A stretch of 64,000 nucleotides of DNA from Sideroxydans sp. GTDB lineage: Bacteria; Pseudomonadota; Gammaproteobacteria; Burkholderiales; Gallionellaceae. The position numbers were made by a program, and so were the translations under genes. Under the pieces are notes generated by a model that was not told where the DNA came from, searched no databases, and worked only from the letters and a program-made list of their open reading frames with translations. The DNA lies in assembly GCA_027310665.1 (NCBI GenBank), contig DAIDAJ010000036.1:1-64000 (forward strand). Direction: 5' to 3'. Of this stretch, positions 51,087 through 60,003 are shown one piece after another. Numbering within the stretch: the stretch's first letter is position 1; each line of letters starts with the position of its first letter.

Positions 51087-52289
51087 TCAGCTGTAACCCA
51101 GGCCCATCGCCTCGCGCACGTCACGCATGGTTTCGCCGGCAAGCTTGCGGGCTTTCTCACAGCCGTCGGCAATGATGTTGCGCACCAGGCTCGGGTCGTC
51201 CAGATAGAGCTGCGCCCGTTCACGCATGGGTTTCTGTTCTTCCAACACAGCATCGATGACAGGCTGTTTGCATTCGATACAACCGATGCCCGCACTGCGG
51301 CATCCCTGCTGTGCCCACTGTTTGATAGCATCGGTGGAATACACCTGGTGCAATTGCCATACCGGGCATCTGTCCGGATTGCCCGCATCGGTGCGCCGGA
51401 TACGTGCAGGGTCGGTGGGCATGGTGCGGATCTTTTTGCTTACATCGGCTTCGTCTTCGCGCAGGCTGATGGTATTGCCGTAGGACTTGGACATCTTCTG
51501 GCCGTCCAGTCCGGGCATTTTCGATGCCGCAGTCAGCATGGCCTGCGGCTCGGACAGGATCATCTTGCCGCCCCCCTCCAGGAAGCCGAACAAGCGCTCC
51601 CGATCACCCAGGCTCAGGCTCTGCTGCTCGTCCAGCAAGGACTTGGCAGATTCCAGGGCTTCGCCGTCTCCCTGCTCCTGGAAGCGCGTGCGCAATTCCT
51701 TGTACAGTTTGGCTTTCTTGCCGCCCAGCTTCTTGATCGCGGCTTCTGCCTTTTCCTCGAATCCTGCCTCGCGCCCGTAGATGTGGTTGAAGCGGCGCGC
51801 CAATTCGCGGGTGAACTCGATGTGCGGTACCTGGTCTTCTCCCACCGGCACCTGGGTTGCGCGGTAGATCAGGACGTCCGAGCTCATCAGCAGCGGATAT
51901 CCCAGGAAGCCATAAGTGGAGAGATCCTTGCTGGTCAGTTTTTCCTGCTGGTCCTTGTACGTCGGCATGCGTTCCAGCCACCCCAGCGGGGTGATCATGG
52001 ACAGCAGCAGATGGAGCTCGGCATGCTCCGGCACGCGCGACTGGATGAACAACGTCGCCTGTGCGGGATCGACGCCAGCCCCGAGCCAGTCTATGACCAT
52101 GTCCCACACGTTCTGCTCGATGATTTGCGGGGTATCGTAGTGCGTGGTCAACGCATGCCAGTCGGCCACGAAGAACAGGCACTCGAACTGGTGCTGCATT
52201 TCCACCCAGTTTTTCAACACACCGTGGTAATGCCCCAGGTGCAGACTGCCCGTGGGGCGCATTCCGGATAAAACTCGATCAGCGAACAT
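51087..52289 (-). CDS. trpS: Tryptophanyl-tRNA synthetase
   Basis: A 400-residue class I aminoacyl-tRNA synthetase. The HIGH-type motif is in VLSGMRPTGSLHLGHYHGVL, the tRNA/ATP site KMSKS is present in GLDGQKMSKSYGNTISL, and VADWHALTTHYDTP is typical of TrpS. An internal helical insert around residues 200-260 (KAEAAIKKLGGKKAKLYKEL) makes it longer than the E. coli enzyme (334 residues). The track extends to 52736 within the adjacent M50 gene; ATG 52289 is the real start. Confidence 0.94.
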   Translation of the reverse strand: MFADRVLSGMRPTGSLHLGHYHGVLKNWVEMQHQFECLFFVADWHALTTHYDTPQIIEQNVWDMVIDWLGAGVDPAQATLFIQSRVPEHAELHLLLSMITPLGWLERMPTYKDQQEKLTSKDLSTYGFLGYPLLMSSDVLIYRATQVPVGEDQVPHIEFTRELARRFNHIYGREAGFEEKAEAAIKKLGGKKAKLYKELRTRFQEQGDGEALESAKSLLDEQQSLSLGDRERLFGFLEGGGKMILSEPQAMLTAASKMPGLDGQKMSKSYGNTISLREDEADVSKKIRTMPTDPARIRRTDAGNPDRCPVWQLHQVYSTDAIKQWAQQGCRSAGIGCIECKQPVIDAVLEEQKPMRERAQLYLDDPSLVRNIIADGCEKARKLAGETMRDVREAMGLGYS

Positions 52290-52303
52290 ATTTCTGTTTA
52301 ATA

Positions 52304-52960
52304 TTAAAAAATCGTTTCGATCATGCGGATGAATGAGCTCACCAGCGGCGAGAGTATCCAGCTCAGGATCGGCTGGCCTCCAACCGGCACTACGGCCAGC
52401 ACGATAAGGATGACCATCCCGTACGGCTCGATTTTCGCCAACTGGAAAGCCTGCCGGTGCGGCAGCAGGCTTATTGCAACACGCCCGCCGTCCAGGGGAG
52501 GCAGAGGCAACAGGTTCAGCACCAGCAGAATGGCGTTGATTGTAACTCCGAACTGCGCCATGCCTAACAGAGGCTCGGCAAAATAGCTGCCAGGCATGCT
52601 CAAAGCCACCTTGAACATTGCCCCCCAGAACAGCGCCATGACCAGGTTGGCAGCGGGACCGGCCAACGCAACCCACAACATATCCTTCTTGGGATGGCGC
52701 AACGCCGAGAAGTTGACCGGAACGGGCTTGGCCCAACCGAACAGGATGCCACCCACAAACAGCGTCAGCAGCGGCAACAGTATCGTGCCGACGGGATCGA
52801 TATGGCGCAGGGGATTGAGTGAAATGCGCCCCTGTGCGTATGCCGTCATATCGCCAAAATGGCGGGCCGCATAGCCGTGCGCGGCCTCGTGCAAGGTGAT
52901 GGCAAACAGCACGGGTATGGCTGCAAGCGCTATGGTCTGGATCAGTGCGTCGAAATTCAT
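52304..52960 (-). CDS. Site-2-protease family membrane metallopeptidase (M50)
   Basis: A 218-residue polytopic protein of the short M50 type. The zinc-binding HEAAHGYAARHFGD in the first helix and LNLLPLPPLDGGRVAISLLP in a later helix give the catalytic His, Glu and Asp. Such proteins cut transmembrane segments; the substrate is unknown. It overlaps none of its neighbours but is close to trpS (14 bp) and to the YciO-like gene (abutting), suggesting one operon. Confidence 0.88.
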   Translation of the reverse strand: MNFDALIQTIALAAIPVLFAITLHEAAHGYAARHFGDMTAYAQGRISLNPLRHIDPVGTILLPLLTLFVGGILFGWAKPVPVNFSALRHPKKDMLWVALAGPAANLVMALFWGAMFKVALSMPGSYFAEPLLGMAQFGVTINAILLVLNLLPLPPLDGGRVAISLLPHRQAFQLAKIEPYGMVILIVLAVVPVGGQPILSWILSPLVSSFIRMIETIF

Positions 52961-53590
52961 TTATTCCTCTATTCCCAAATGTGCGATCGGCCCCTTGCCG
53001 CGCCGCACCAATACCGGCGCATCGCTTGTCAGATCGATCACGGTGGTCGATTCCCCCCCTACTATTCCGCCTTCAATAACCAGTTCGACGAGTTTCTCCA
53101 GATGTTCGCGTATCTCCGCCACATCGGTCAACGGCTGGTCTCCCCCCGGCAAGATCAGCGTGGAACTTAGCAGCGGCTCCCCCAATTCTTCCAGCAAGGC
53201 CAGCGCAACCGGATGATCGGGTATGCGCAAACCAATCGTGCTTCGTTTGGGATGCTGCAGTCGCCGCGGAACTTCCTTGGTCGCTTCCAGAATGAATGTG
53301 TAACTGCCCGGCGTGTTGTTCTTCAGCAGCCTGAACTGGGCGTTGTCCACCCTTGCATAGTGCGCCAGTTCCGACAGGTCGCGACAGACCAAGGTCATCA
53401 GGTGTTTTTCGTCCAGGCCCCGTATGTGGCGTATGCGTGCGACAGCCTCTTTATCGTCCAGGTGGCAGCCGATGGCGTAGCCGGAATCGGTCGGATAGAC
53501 GATCACCGCGCCGTTGCGCAACATCTCCGCTGCCTGCTTGATCAGGCGCGGCTGGGGATTGTCCGGGTGTATGGAAAAGAATTGCGCCAT
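52961..53590 (-). CDS. YciO/YrdC/Sua5-family protein
   Basis: A 209-residue protein of the threonylcarbamoyl-AMP synthase fold, closest to the YciO branch: MAQFFSIHPDNPQPRLIKQAAEML, GAVIVYPTDSGYAIGCHLDDKEAV, FILEATKEVPRRLQHPKRSTIGLRIPDH and LILPGGDQPLTDVAEI. It may participate in t6A formation or have another RNA-related role. The track start 53755 lies within the PHP gene; ATG 53590 is preferred. Confidence 0.87.
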   Translation of the reverse strand: MAQFFSIHPDNPQPRLIKQAAEMLRNGAVIVYPTDSGYAIGCHLDDKEAVARIRHIRGLDEKHLMTLVCRDLSELAHYARVDNAQFRLLKNNTPGSYTFILEATKEVPRRLQHPKRSTIGLRIPDHPVALALLEELGEPLLSSTLILPGGDQPLTDVAEIREHLEKLVELVIEGGIVGGESTTVIDLTSDAPVLVRRGKGPIAHLGIEE

Positions 53591-53594
53591 AAAT

Positions 53595-54455
53595 TTAAGC
53601 TGCAGTTCCTTCCCAAAGCGTCCACACCGGGCGGCACTCCAGCGGAAAATCAGGCAATCGTCCGAGATCGCGGTAACTTTCTTCCGGCCCGTGGAAATCC
53701 GAGCCACAGGAACATAACAGATCGAACTCCTTGGCGTAACGCGCGAATTCGGCATATTGCGGCGGAGTATGGCTGCCGCTCACCACTTCGATGCCCTGCC
53801 CGCCCAGCTCGACGAATTCCTTCAGCAGTTCGAGCAAGGTCGTCTTGCCCATCGCATTGCGTCCGGCAGTATAACGGCCCGGGTGCGCCAGGACGGCGAC
53901 TCCCCCGCTGCCGTTGATCCACGAGATCGCGTCCTGCAGGTCCGCCCAGGTATGCGGAACGTAGCCCGGCTTGCCCTTGACCAGATAGCGATTGAAGACG
54001 CTGCGCACGTCCTTGCAGTGCCCGGCCTCGACCAGATAACGCGCAAAATGGGTACGCCCGATCATGTCCGGATTGGAGGCATAGCGTAGAGCGCCTTCCA
54101 GCACGCCGCCGATACCACAGCGTGCCATCGATTCCGCCATCAGTTCGGCACGATGTCTGCGTCCGCTGCGTATGCCGCGCAGGCCTTCAGTCAATGCGGC
54201 ATTTTGGGGATCGATGTGCAAGCCGACGATGTGCAGAGTGTGCTTGCGCCAGGTAACCGAGATCTCGACGCCGTTGACGAACTCGATGCCATGTTGTGCG
54301 GCAATTCTGGCGGCCTCCGGAAGTCCTGCCACGTCATCGTGATCGGTCAGCGCCAGCACCCTGACTTCGCGTCCGGCAGCACGCATCACCAGTTCGGCCG
54401 GTGTCAGCGTGCCGTCCGAGACGTTTGAATGACAATGCAGGTCATAGTCCAGCAT
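53595..54455 (-). CDS. PHP-domain 3',5'-nucleotide phosphatase (YciV/RNase AM-like)
   Basis: A 286-residue PHP-family metal-dependent phosphoesterase. The first motif DYDLHCHSNVSDGTLTPAEL, second LALTDHDDVAGLPEA, third VEISVTWRKHTLHIVGLHID, then VAVLAHPGRY and LCSCGSDFHGPEES cover the metal ligands. Relatives hydrolyse 3',5'-bisphosphates or trim RNA 5' ends. Position next to the YciO-like gene repeats the yciO-yciV pairing known in E. coli. Confidence 0.88.
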   Translation of the reverse strand: MLDYDLHCHSNVSDGTLTPAELVMRAAGREVRVLALTDHDDVAGLPEAARIAAQHGIEFVNGVEISVTWRKHTLHIVGLHIDPQNAALTEGLRGIRSGRRHRAELMAESMARCGIGGVLEGALRYASNPDMIGRTHFARYLVEAGHCKDVRSVFNRYLVKGKPGYVPHTWADLQDAISWINGSGGVAVLAHPGRYTAGRNAMGKTTLLELLKEFVELGGQGIEVVSGSHTPPQYAEFARYAKEFDLLCSCGSDFHGPEESYRDLGRLPDFPLECRPVWTLWEGTAA

Positions 54456-54769
54456 CAGAGGTCACCGCCGCCCTTCTTCATGACTTTGCCCTCTTCGGCG
54501 CGCTTGCGGCGCACTTCTTTCGGGTCGGCTATCAATGGGCGATATATTTCGACGCGGTCCTTCTCGCGCAGCACGGTGTCAATCTTGCTCAATTTGCCGA
54601 AGATGCCGAACTTTCCCTTTTCAAGGTCGATTTCGGGAAACTTGTCCAGAATGCCGGAAAGCTTGACGGCGTCCCCGATGGTCGTGCCTTTTGGCACTTC
54701 CGACTTAAGCAGTATCTGTTCGGCAGGCAAGGCATAGACCAGTTCCACGTATATCTTTTCTTCACTCAT
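54455..54769 (-). CDS. rnfH: RnfH-family protein (UPF0125)
   Basis: A 104-residue ubiquitin-fold protein: KIYVELVYALPAEQILLKSEVPKGTTIGDAVKLSGIL, GKFGIFGKLSKIDTVLREKDRVEIYRPLIADPKEVRRKRAEEG. The pairing with ratA (overlapping by 8 bp) is the conserved ratA-rnfH module. Molecular role is not settled; once thought part of the RatAB toxin-antitoxin system. Confidence 0.92.
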   Translation of the reverse strand: MSEEKIYVELVYALPAEQILLKSEVPKGTTIGDAVKLSGILDKFPEIDLEKGKFGIFGKLSKIDTVLREKDRVEIYRPLIADPKEVRRKRAEEGKVMKKGGGDL

Positions 54770-55202
54770 TTTTCACATAAACCTTGTCTGCACGGTGGAT
54801 AAAGGCATCCACAAAACTGTTGGCGATATGGTGAAACACCGGCCCCACCAGCTTTTCAAGCAATTTATTGGAGAACTCGTAATGCAGGCGGAACTCTATT
54901 TTACAGGCTTCGTCGCTCAAGGGGATGAATCGCCAACTTCCATCGAGATGCCTGAACGGACCGTCCATCAGGGCAATGTCGATCCGGTGCGGCGGAGTGC
55001 GCTGGTTTTGGGTGCTGAAATGCTGCCTGATATGGTGGTAGTCGATGTGCAACGTGGCGTGCATCGTCGTGCCCTGCATCTCATTGACGGTCGCCCCGCC
55101 GCACCAGGGCATGAACTGCGGGTAATCTTCCACTCCGTCCACCAGCTTGAACATCTGTTCCGCCGTGTGCGGAACCAATACCGTTTTCTCTACCAGAGCC
55201 AT
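54762..55202 (-). CDS. ratA: RatA-like START/SRPBCC-domain protein
   Basis: A 146-residue START-like protein: VEKTVLVPHTAEQMFKLVDGVEDYPQFMPWCGG and CKIEFRLHYEFSNKLLEKLVGPVFHHIANSFVDAFIHRADKVY. RatA homologues include a ribosome-association toxin and the mitochondrial Coq10 quinone-binding proteins; a ubiquinone role is the alternative. Divergent from smpB, with the rnfH gene downstream. Confidence 0.9.
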   Translation of the reverse strand: MALVEKTVLVPHTAEQMFKLVDGVEDYPQFMPWCGGATVNEMQGTTMHATLHIDYHHIRQHFSTQNQRTPPHRIDIALMDGPFRHLDGSWRFIPLSDEACKIEFRLHYEFSNKLLEKLVGPVFHHIANSFVDAFIHRADKVYVKNE

Positions 55203-55267
55203 GCTTTACCGAGCCGCCAATCAAAGGCTGGTAGAATATCGCAACATCAAGCAAAACACATCTTTAC

Positions 55268-55726
55268 ATGAGCATCATTCAGAACAAAAAGGCCTACCAC
55301 GAGTACTTCATTGAAGAAAAACATGAAGCCGGCATCATGCTGGAAGGCTGGGAAGTAAAAGCGATCCGCGCCGGACGCGCGCAGCTCAAGGAAGCCTACG
55401 TCACCATCATGGACGGCGCGCTGTACCTGTTCGGCTCCCACATCAGCCCCCTGCTGAACGCCTCCACCCACATCCACCCCGATCCCGTCCGTACCCGCAA
55501 GCTGTTGATGCACAAGCATGAAATCGACAAGCTCATCGGCAAAGTGCAACGCGCGGGCTACACCATCATGCCGCTGGACATGCACTACAAGGGCAGCCAC
55601 GTCAAACTGGAAATCGGCTTGGCCAAGGGCAAGAAGGAGCATGACAAACGGGCAACTGAACGCGAAAAGGACAGCAAGCGTGAAGCTGCAATGGCCATGA
55701 AAAAGGAACGGCGCTCGTTGCGGTGA
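55268..55726 (+). CDS. smpB: SsrA-binding protein SmpB
   Basis: A 152-residue tmRNA partner for rescuing stalled ribosomes. The core is [55 protein letters not shown] and [35 protein letters not shown], the basic tail. The tmRNA gene itself is not in this window. It lies divergent from ratA, the arrangement usual in proteobacteria. Confidence 0.95.
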   Translation: MSIIQNKKAYHEYFIEEKHEAGIMLEGWEVKAIRAGRAQLKEAYVTIMDGALYLFGSHISPLLNASTHIHPDPVRTRKLLMHKHEIDKLIGKVQRAGYTIMPLDMHYKGSHVKLEIGLAKGKKEHDKRATEREKDSKREAAMAMKKERRSLR

Positions 55727-55805
55727 TTCTCATGCGACGCTTTGTCCGTTGGATATTGCGCCTACTGTCGATCAATCGGCAACACCGCGAGTACAAGGAG
55801 AACAA

Positions 55806-56315
55806 ATGACCGACACTACTGAAACCGCCTACCTCTCCGGCGGCTGCTTCTGGGGAATGGAAGAACTGGTACGCCTGATTCCCGGCGTGCTGGAGACTGA
55901 GGTCGGCTACACCGGTGGCGATACGCCGAATGCCACCTATGAAATCGTGAAGACCGGAAACAGCGGCCATGCCGAATCGCTGAAGATCGTGTTCGACCCA
56001 GACAAGGTCAGTTACCGCCACCTGCTGTTCGAGTTCTTCCGCATGCACAACCCCACCACGCGCAACCGGCAAGGCAACGATGTCGGCACGCAATACCGTT
56101 CCGCCATCTTCTATCTAGACGACGCGCAAAGAGGCACCGCCGAGGAGGTCATCAAGACTGTCGAGGCATCGGGCGACTGGAAAGCAAAAGTGATCACTGA
56201 AGTCGTGCCCTTCAAAGCGTTTTACCGCGCAGAGGAATATCATCAGAAATATCTGGTCAAGTATCCCCAAGGCTACACCTGCCACTACATGCGTAGTATG
56301 AATCTGGGTGAATAG
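55806..56315 (+). CDS. msrA: Peptide methionine-S-sulfoxide reductase MsrA
   Basis: A 169-residue repair enzyme with the catalytic LSGGCFWGMEELVRLIPGVL motif (Cys and Glu), GYTGGDTPNATYEIVKTGNSGHAE and LLFEFFRMHNPTTRNRQGNDVGTQYRSAIFY. The track start at 55749 is 19 codons upstream; ATG 55806 has AAGGAG at good spacing and is preferred. The chain ends at LVKYPQGYTCHYMRSMNLGE with no recycling cysteine pair typical of the longer MsrA forms. Confidence 0.94.
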   Translation: MTDTTETAYLSGGCFWGMEELVRLIPGVLETEVGYTGGDTPNATYEIVKTGNSGHAESLKIVFDPDKVSYRHLLFEFFRMHNPTTRNRQGNDVGTQYRSAIFYLDDAQRGTAEEVIKTVEASGDWKAKVITEVVPFKAFYRAEEYHQKYLVKYPQGYTCHYMRSMNLGE

Positions 56316-56347
56316 ACTGACTCTAGTTTCTTCGGCCCGATGGAACT

Positions 56348-56370
56348 GGCAGACTTTTGGATAGTCTGCC
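56348..56370 (+). terminator. Possible weak terminator after msrA
   Basis: A perfect 8-bp stem, GGCAGACT and AGTCTGCC, with a 7-base loop, 33 bp past the msrA stop. There is no T-run, so it may be a hairpin of another kind. Confidence 0.35.
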
Positions 56371-56516
56371 TGTGCGAGCACGCCAAAACCAGGCTCTGTG
56401 CGCATACGCAGGACAGATGACATTAAAGTAATGGGCAGGTCGTACCCCGTTAGTCTAAAATGCGCCTTTGTTTTTTCTGGCCTTAATTGTCAGGCCTTAT
56501 TGTGAGTTATCGCGAA

Positions 56517-57839
56517 ATGAAAAGATTCTTTGCATTCATCATGGTGGCATTGGTTACCATGTCCCTTGCAGGTTGCTTCGGGGCAGGCGCCTCCTCCGCC
56601 CCCCAACCTACCAATGTCGCTGTCGCAGCCAAGGACAGCAGGGTTGTCGTGACGTGGGACTCAATCCCCGGCGTCACATACTGGGTATTTACAGCGGCCG
56701 GAACTGGTGTAACGCCGACAAATTGCTCCTCAATGACTGTTTGCGGTACGACGCTCTATGCGACTTCACCCCAGATAGTCTCTTCATTACCCGGAATCTA
56801 CGGAACCTATGGAACCGTACCGTTGACCAACGGAGTGCAATATTCCTTTACAGTCAACGGAAGAATCAATGGCGGGCCCGGCGGCCCGGGTTCTCCCGCA
56901 ATAGAAGCCACACCCCGGCTGGCAGGTAATACGTGGAACACGGGGATTAATGCCGGAACTACCGACCTGCGCGGCGTTGCTTATGGCGCAGGCTGGTTTG
57001 TGGCCGCCGGAGTAGGTGGTTCTTCGTTTTACAGTCTCGACGGAAACGTTTGGAACGCTTTGAATAATCCAAATCCAACAGATTTTTACTCGGTAGCTTT
57101 TAACGGCGCCGTCTTTTTGGGCGTAGGTGCAAACGGAAATGTGATGTCCCTTTCGCCGGGTCAATCCGCATGGACGCAACAAAACAGTGGCACAAACAAC
57201 ACCCTCTATGCCGTTGCAAATGGCAATGCTCTTGTCGTCGCGGCCGGTGCCAACGGCACTATCATAACCACGAATAATAGCGGAACAAGTTGGATAACCG
57301 ATTCGTCTCCCACGGGATACTCCCTGTATGGAGTGGCTTATGGAGTGGCCAAAGGTATTACTGGCACCTATGTCGCAGTCGGGGCGGCAGGCACATTGCT
57401 CTACAGTACGGATGGAGTCACTTGGTACCTAGCCGCCAACTCTCCTTTGCCTACCATCGACCTCAAGGGGGTGACCTATGGCGGACTTGATGCAAACGGG
57501 TACGGCGTATTCGTTGCAGTTGGAAATAGCGGAACAGTTCTGACGAGCGAAGACGGAATTACCTGGACTCAGCAAACTTCAACAACCATTCCAAATACCA
57601 GCAACTTGAATTCAGTCACTTATACCGCTTATCGCCGCTTCATGGCAGTTGGCTCTGACGGCAATATCTACTACAGCGAATACTATTCGAATCCTACCGG
57701 CCCTACAGGCAATGGGGGAACGGTTTGGACGCAAGTCACGCCGCCAGTTGCAACCAGTTCCATCAATGCAATTACAACCGGTGCTCTCTATGACTATTCC
57801 GCAGTAGGCGCGGGCGGATTGAACTTGTACGCCGACTAA
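56517..57839 (+). CDS. Lipoprotein with fibronectin-like and propeller-like repeats
   Basis: A 440-residue exported lipoprotein: MKRFFAFIMVALVTMSLAGC (lipobox LAGC) then a fibronectin-III-like segment (QPTNVAVAAKDSRVVVTWDS) and at least four propeller-type repeats with the pattern VAVGxxGTxLxSxDGxTW (VAVGAAGTLLYSTDGVTWYL, VAVGNSGTVLTSEDGITWTQ). Repeats resemble BNR/Ycf48-type propellers. Function unknown, presumably surface recognition or binding. The track start 56487 lies upstream of the signal; ATG 56517 is preferred. Confidence 0.75.
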   Translation: MKRFFAFIMVALVTMSLAGCFGAGASSAPQPTNVAVAAKDSRVVVTWDSIPGVTYWVFTAAGTGVTPTNCSSMTVCGTTLYATSPQIVSSLPGIYGTYGTVPLTNGVQYSFTVNGRINGGPGGPGSPAIEATPRLAGNTWNTGINAGTTDLRGVAYGAGWFVAAGVGGSSFYSLDGNVWNALNNPNPTDFYSVAFNGAVFLGVGANGNVMSLSPGQSAWTQQNSGTNNTLYAVANGNALVVAAGANGTIITTNNSGTSWITDSSPTGYSLYGVAYGVAKGITGTYVAVGAAGTLLYSTDGVTWYLAANSPLPTIDLKGVTYGGLDANGYGVFVAVGNSGTVLTSEDGITWTQQTSTTIPNTSNLNSVTYTAYRRFMAVGSDGNIYYSEYYSNPTGPTGNGGTVWTQVTPPVATSSINAITTGALYDYSAVGAGGLNLYAD

Positions 57840-58009
57840 CCACAAATCCTTTTTTATCAAGTTTGTATCCAGTTTGTTTCAAAAACAAGGCGGATGGAAA
57901 AATACGCGGGACCAGCTCAGGTGATAAAATCCCGCCGTTCGGGGATGCCGGTAACAATCAAATCACGCGCGCCCATGCCGCCGTATTCAAACAATGAAAT
58001 GGAGAAAAA

Positions 58010-59302
58010 GTGAAACAAATATCGATATTCTTGCCGCTACTGATGATTCTGACCCTGCTGCAGGGCTGCTTCGGCGGTGGCGGCAGTGCGGCAGTTGGCA
58101 CAACGAATACAGTGCGTCTGGTAAATGGCACGAGCAGCACATTAAGCCTAGTCACCGGCGGCACCCAACTCGCGACATCAGTTGCCCCCGGCACTGCCAG
58201 CGCCAATGCCACCATTACCTCGGGCACTTATCCCATCGCGCTGGTAGCCAGCGGAGTCCCGTCTGCAGAAACCAACTTCTCGTTCGCAGCGACGGTGCCC
58301 TACACACTGGTCGCCTACACGTCCGACCAAAGCCTGCATCTGGTCCAGTTCACCGATAACGAACCCGCGCCACTGGCCGGCGACGGTCAGATACGCATTG
58401 CCGACCTGTCGGCAGATGCCGGGAACCTGGACGTTTACATGGCTCCGGTGAGTGCACTTAGCGATACTTATTCACCCACGGCTGCTTCACCCGCATTGCA
58501 GGCTGCCACGCTTCTGGCGCAAAACGTGTCGGGCACCACCCTCTACAACGAAGTGCTGGCCAATAATTATCACCTCTGGGTGACAGGCGCAGGCAACATT
58601 ACGGACCTGAGACTGGATATTCCTTCGGTCACCATCGCCAACCAGCAGATATTGACTCTGGTACTGACCAGTACGACAGGGGGTGGCTTGGTCGACGGTT
58701 TGCTCGTGACGCAACAAGGCGCAGTCTTGGCTCAGAAGAATACCAATGCACGCATACGCATCGCGGCAAACACAACGAACCCGATTAACGCGGCAACCGC
58801 GGGCACGGCTGCCGTCTCCCTGATTGGCAGCTCGACCTCGTTCAATTCCGCAGTCGGTTCCTACGTCCTTGTTCCGGCCGGAAGTACGGCAATAACCGTA
58901 AATGGTAGTACCGCTTCATGCTCTCCGGTCACCACCAACTCCGGTGAAGACCTGACGCTGCTGCTAACCGGGACAAATGCATGTAATGCTCTTGTTGACG
59001 ACAATACACGCCCGACCAGCGGCTACGCGAAATTGCGCCTGATGAATGGCATAAGCGGTACCACCGCATTTTCCCTTGCTTACAACGGTGTGCTGGTGGC
59101 GCAAAATATCGCGTTTGGAACCGCTTCTGTTCCAACGTTGAATAATCAGGGCATTGTAACCAGCGGCATCTCATCCAGCCTGGTGGCAACACCAACTGCA
59201 TCTGTACCGTCGTCCGTCATTCTAAATTCACAAGGTGTGTACAGCCTGTTCATGCTGGGCGCCTCCGGTACGCCCTCAGGTATCTTGATTCAGGATCACT
59301 GA
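58010..59302 (+). CDS. DUF4397-like lipoprotein
   Basis: A 430-residue exported protein with signal FLPLLMILTLLQGC (lipobox LQGC) and a Gly-rich linker. The rest shows two or more copies of a DUF4397-like beta domain: VRLVNGTSSTLSLVTGGTQLA, IADLSADAGNLDVYMAP, RLMNGISGTTAFSLAYNGVL. The function of the domain is unknown. Start is GTG with GGAG upstream. It sits directly after the propeller lipoprotein gene and is probably related by surface function rather than operon, with 170 bp between them. Confidence 0.72.
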   Translation: MKQISIFLPLLMILTLLQGCFGGGGSAAVGTTNTVRLVNGTSSTLSLVTGGTQLATSVAPGTASANATITSGTYPIALVASGVPSAETNFSFAATVPYTLVAYTSDQSLHLVQFTDNEPAPLAGDGQIRIADLSADAGNLDVYMAPVSALSDTYSPTAASPALQAATLLAQNVSGTTLYNEVLANNYHLWVTGAGNITDLRLDIPSVTIANQQILTLVLTSTTGGGLVDGLLVTQQGAVLAQKNTNARIRIAANTTNPINAATAGTAAVSLIGSSTSFNSAVGSYVLVPAGSTAITVNGSTASCSPVTTNSGEDLTLLLTGTNACNALVDDNTRPTSGYAKLRLMNGISGTTAFSLAYNGVLVAQNIAFGTASVPTLNNQGIVTSGISSSLVATPTASVPSSVILNSQGVYSLFMLGASGTPSGILIQDH

Positions 59303-59314
59303 TGAATTGCCATG

Positions 59315-59349
59315 CAACCCCGACAATTCAAAACAGAATTGCGGGGTTG
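59315..59349 (+). terminator. Hairpin after DUF4397 gene
   Basis: CAACCCCG-A-CAATTC against GAATTGCGGGGTTG forms a bulged stem 13 bp past the stop. It has no T-run but is followed shortly by a stronger hairpin. Confidence 0.5.
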
Positions 59350-59398
59350 TAGGGTGGCAAGTAGCAGAAAGGTTGCAGGCAGTTGAATGCAAAAAAAT

Positions 59399-59431
59399 AT
59401 GAGCCCGACATTGCAGAAATGTCGGGCTCAT
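59399..59431. terminator. Bidirectional Rho-independent terminator
   Basis: A perfect 14-bp stem, ATGAGCCCGACATT and its complement, with a 5-base loop; seven A on the left and GCTTTT on the right. It lies between two convergent genes and would serve both strands. Confidence 0.88.
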
Positions 59432-59542
59432 GCTTTTGGTCATATAGGAATTGTGCGGCGTGGACAGCCTTTGGACGACAGGAGCTCAGGCAGGTTTGGG
59501 TTGTCTGGCCCGATGTCCAGCCGGATCAGTGTGTCGTATTTG

Positions 59543-59998
59543 TTATCCCCACAATTTTCCAAGCACTGCGACGCACACGGTGACCAAACCCAAGGCCAAG
59601 TTCAACCCGATCAGCTTGCGTATCTTGCCCAGGATCGCGCCGGCTTCTTTCCAGCTTTCCTTGGTGACATGCAGGTTGAATTTCACGTAGCAGCCGAAGA
59701 AAACATAGATGTAGATACCCATCATCACCAGCCCCAGCAACAGCATGACGTGGATATAACTCGCCACATGAGCCATGCCGCCGTACTGGTAGATCATGTA
59801 CAGACCGGTGGCGAGTATCGTGCCGATCGCGCCCCAGACCCACTTGAAGAAGCGGTGGAACACGTTGTCCCACAAACGCAGGCGTTCAGGCGGCTGCAGG
59901 ATATCGACGGCAGCCGGGCGTAACACGACATAGGCGAAGAACATGCCGCCAACCCATACGAGCACGGCAAGCAGGTGTAAGAGTCTGAAAAAAGTCAT
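59543..59998 (-). CDS. CopD-like four-helix membrane protein
   Basis: A 151-residue membrane protein with about four helices: TFFRLLHLLAVLVWVGGMFFAYVVLRP, GAIGTILATGLYMIYQYGG, VMLLLGLVMMGIYIYVFFG and LNLALGLVTVCVAVLGKLWG. The paired histidine-aromatic start is of the CopD/DUF2269-like type. Role unknown; a haem- or copper-binding role is family inference. ATG 59998 with GAGGTG upstream is preferred to the GTG at 60007 that overlaps rnhB. Confidence 0.7.
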   Translation of the reverse strand: MTFFRLLHLLAVLVWVGGMFFAYVVLRPAAVDILQPPERLRLWDNVFHRFFKWVWGAIGTILATGLYMIYQYGGMAHVASYIHVMLLLGLVMMGIYIYVFFGCYVKFNLHVTKESWKEAGAILGKIRKLIGLNLALGLVTVCVAVLGKLWG

Positions 59999-60003
59999 GA
60001 TGG

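Noticed and set aside
51087-52736. 549-residue form of TrpS
   Set aside because: The first 149 residues are out-of-frame reading of the M50 gene; the HIGH-type motif follows the ATG at 52289.
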